Positions 63,384-64,000 of a stretch of DNA of 64,000 bases are shown piece after piece. Source of the DNA: Actinocatenispora thailandica (lineage in GTDB: Bacteria; Actinomycetota; Actinomycetes; Mycobacteriales; Micromonosporaceae); the NCBI RefSeq assembly GCF_016865425.1, contig NZ_AP023355.1:4710198-4774197 (forward strand). The letters are read 5' to 3'. The notes below the pieces were generated by a model, which had not been told where the DNA came from, made no database searches, and saw only the letters and a list, made by a program, of their open reading frames with translations. Within the stretch, counting starts at the first letter, position 1. The number at the start of each line of letters is the position of its first letter. A program made the position numbers and the translations under genes.

Positions 63384-64000
63384 TCAGGCCAGCACGGAGT
63401 CCAGGAGCGGAACCAGCCGCCGGTTGAGCGCGGCCATCGTGGCGCGCACCGCGGCCTGCCGCGGATCGCCGCTGGCCACCGCCGACCCGACCAACCGCTC
63501 CGCCGTGTCACCGGCGAGCAGCACCAGCACGACCACCACCACCCGGCACGGGCCGGCCGTCACCACGTCGACGTGTTCGACGGCGCACCGGGCCCGCCCG
63601 GCGACCAGCACCCCGACCGCGTCGGCGGTGGCCTGCGCCGCCACCCGCAGCAGGTACGGGTCGAGCGCCGGGCCGCCGGCCCGGCCCACCGCCCGTACCC
63701 CGTCGGCGGTCAGGCACACCTCCACCGCGCATTCGGACCCGGCGGTGGCGACCTGGATGCGTTCGATGACCGCCCGCGGATCCCCGGTACGGCCGGGCGA
63801 GCGCAGCGCGGGCGCGTTGTCGGCGCCCGCAGCCCGGTCCAGCTCGGCGCGATCGTCCGGTGCGGTGTCCAGCTCGGCGTCGGCGTCGGCGTCGGCGACG
63901 GTGAGCCGGGCCTCCACCCCGAGCCGGTCGCGCAGCGCGTCGCCGGCGGCTGCGGTGATCTCGTCCGCGTCCACCCCGTCCGCCACGTCCAGCCGCAGCG
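63384..64000 (-). CDS. Hypothetical protein (5' end outside window)
   Basis: At least 205 codons; the frame is open to the window edge and continues in the protein-like sequence LRLDVADGVDADEITAAAGD, so the start lies outside. The visible part holds two alpha/beta-like segments (VIERIQVATAGSECAVEVCLTADG and AVEHVDVVTAGPCRVVVVVLVLL) that may be a repeated small domain. There is no signal peptide or membrane helix in view. I do not recognise the family. Confidence 0.65.
   Translation of the reverse strand, partial: LRLDVADGVDADEITAAAGDALRDRLGVEARLTVADADADAELDTAPDDRAELDRAAGADNAPALRSPGRTGDPRAVIERIQVATAGSECAVEVCLTADGVRAVGRAGGPALDPYLLRVAAQATADAVGVLVAGRARCAVEHVDVVTAGPCRVVVVVLVLLAGDTAERLVGSAVASGDPRQAAVRATMAALNRRLVPLLDSVLA

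Overview
The window is a very GC-rich stretch (about 73% by eye) with dense coding on both strands and many GTG or TTG starts. This points to an actinobacterium. Mycothiol-linked families (an Rv2466c-type DsbA and a maleylpyruvate-isomerase-fold protein), a CtaJ-like oxidase subunit, a truncated haemoglobin O and an FGE-type enzyme fit Micromonosporales or Streptomyces-like relatives; the species cannot be named from sequence alone.

Layout. 1-9.4 kb: the end of an ABC ATPase with its FtsX-like permease, a divergent MFS/HTH regulator pair, a DUF1015 protein, a secreted acid phosphatase, and an SDR divergent from an ECF41 sigma factor, with a convincing ECF41 promoter on the SDR. 9.4-30 kb: a backbone that keeps the mycobacterial order Rv2466c-pepN-Rv2468c-Rv2469c-glbO-aglA (DsbA-like, pepN, zinc-ribbon, DUF5130, CtaJ-like, HNH, MscS, MFS, glbO, alpha-glucosidase). 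It is split by insertions: an MDR/HxlR pair, then amidase, kynureninase, a secreted protein paired with an S53 peptidase, and an EamA transporter. 30-39 kb: a membrane protein, a Tat-exported MBL hydrolase divergent from a frameshifted LysR gene, a class A beta-lactamase-like protein without signal peptide, a MarR/SDR pair around a near-perfect operator, and a serine hydrolase divergent from a two-component system. 39-46 kb: the proline genes proA and proB, separated by an accessory insert: a KAP P-loop NTPase with a degenerate trypsin-like N-terminal domain, a MazF-like protein and a DinB-fold protein. 46-58.5 kb: an SSB-like protein, a membrane-anchored DsbA protein, and a sugar island (GH20/ROK; GH1, GH5-type, two permeases, lipoprotein and LacI). 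58.5-64 kb: a frameshifted formylglycine-generating enzyme, a STAS protein, a 13-residue DxDxDG repeat protein, a Z-prenyl transferase, and an NlpC/P60 hydrolase under a c-di-AMP riboswitch.

How parts work together. The sugar island takes up an oligosaccharide through its lipoprotein and permeases. The ATPase is missing, as is common where a shared MsiK-type ATPase serves many importers. The sugar is then cut inside the cell by GH5- and GH1-family enzymes. Two identical TGAACCGGTTCA operators flank the lipoprotein promoter, and related sites precede lacI itself. The strongest candidate for an undescribed system is the pseudoprotease-KAP NTPase gene lodged between proB and proA, with a MazF-type gene facing it one base away. 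Two genes (LysR and FGE) are broken by what looks like loss of one G in a homopolymer, so sequencing error must be excluded before calling them pseudogenes.
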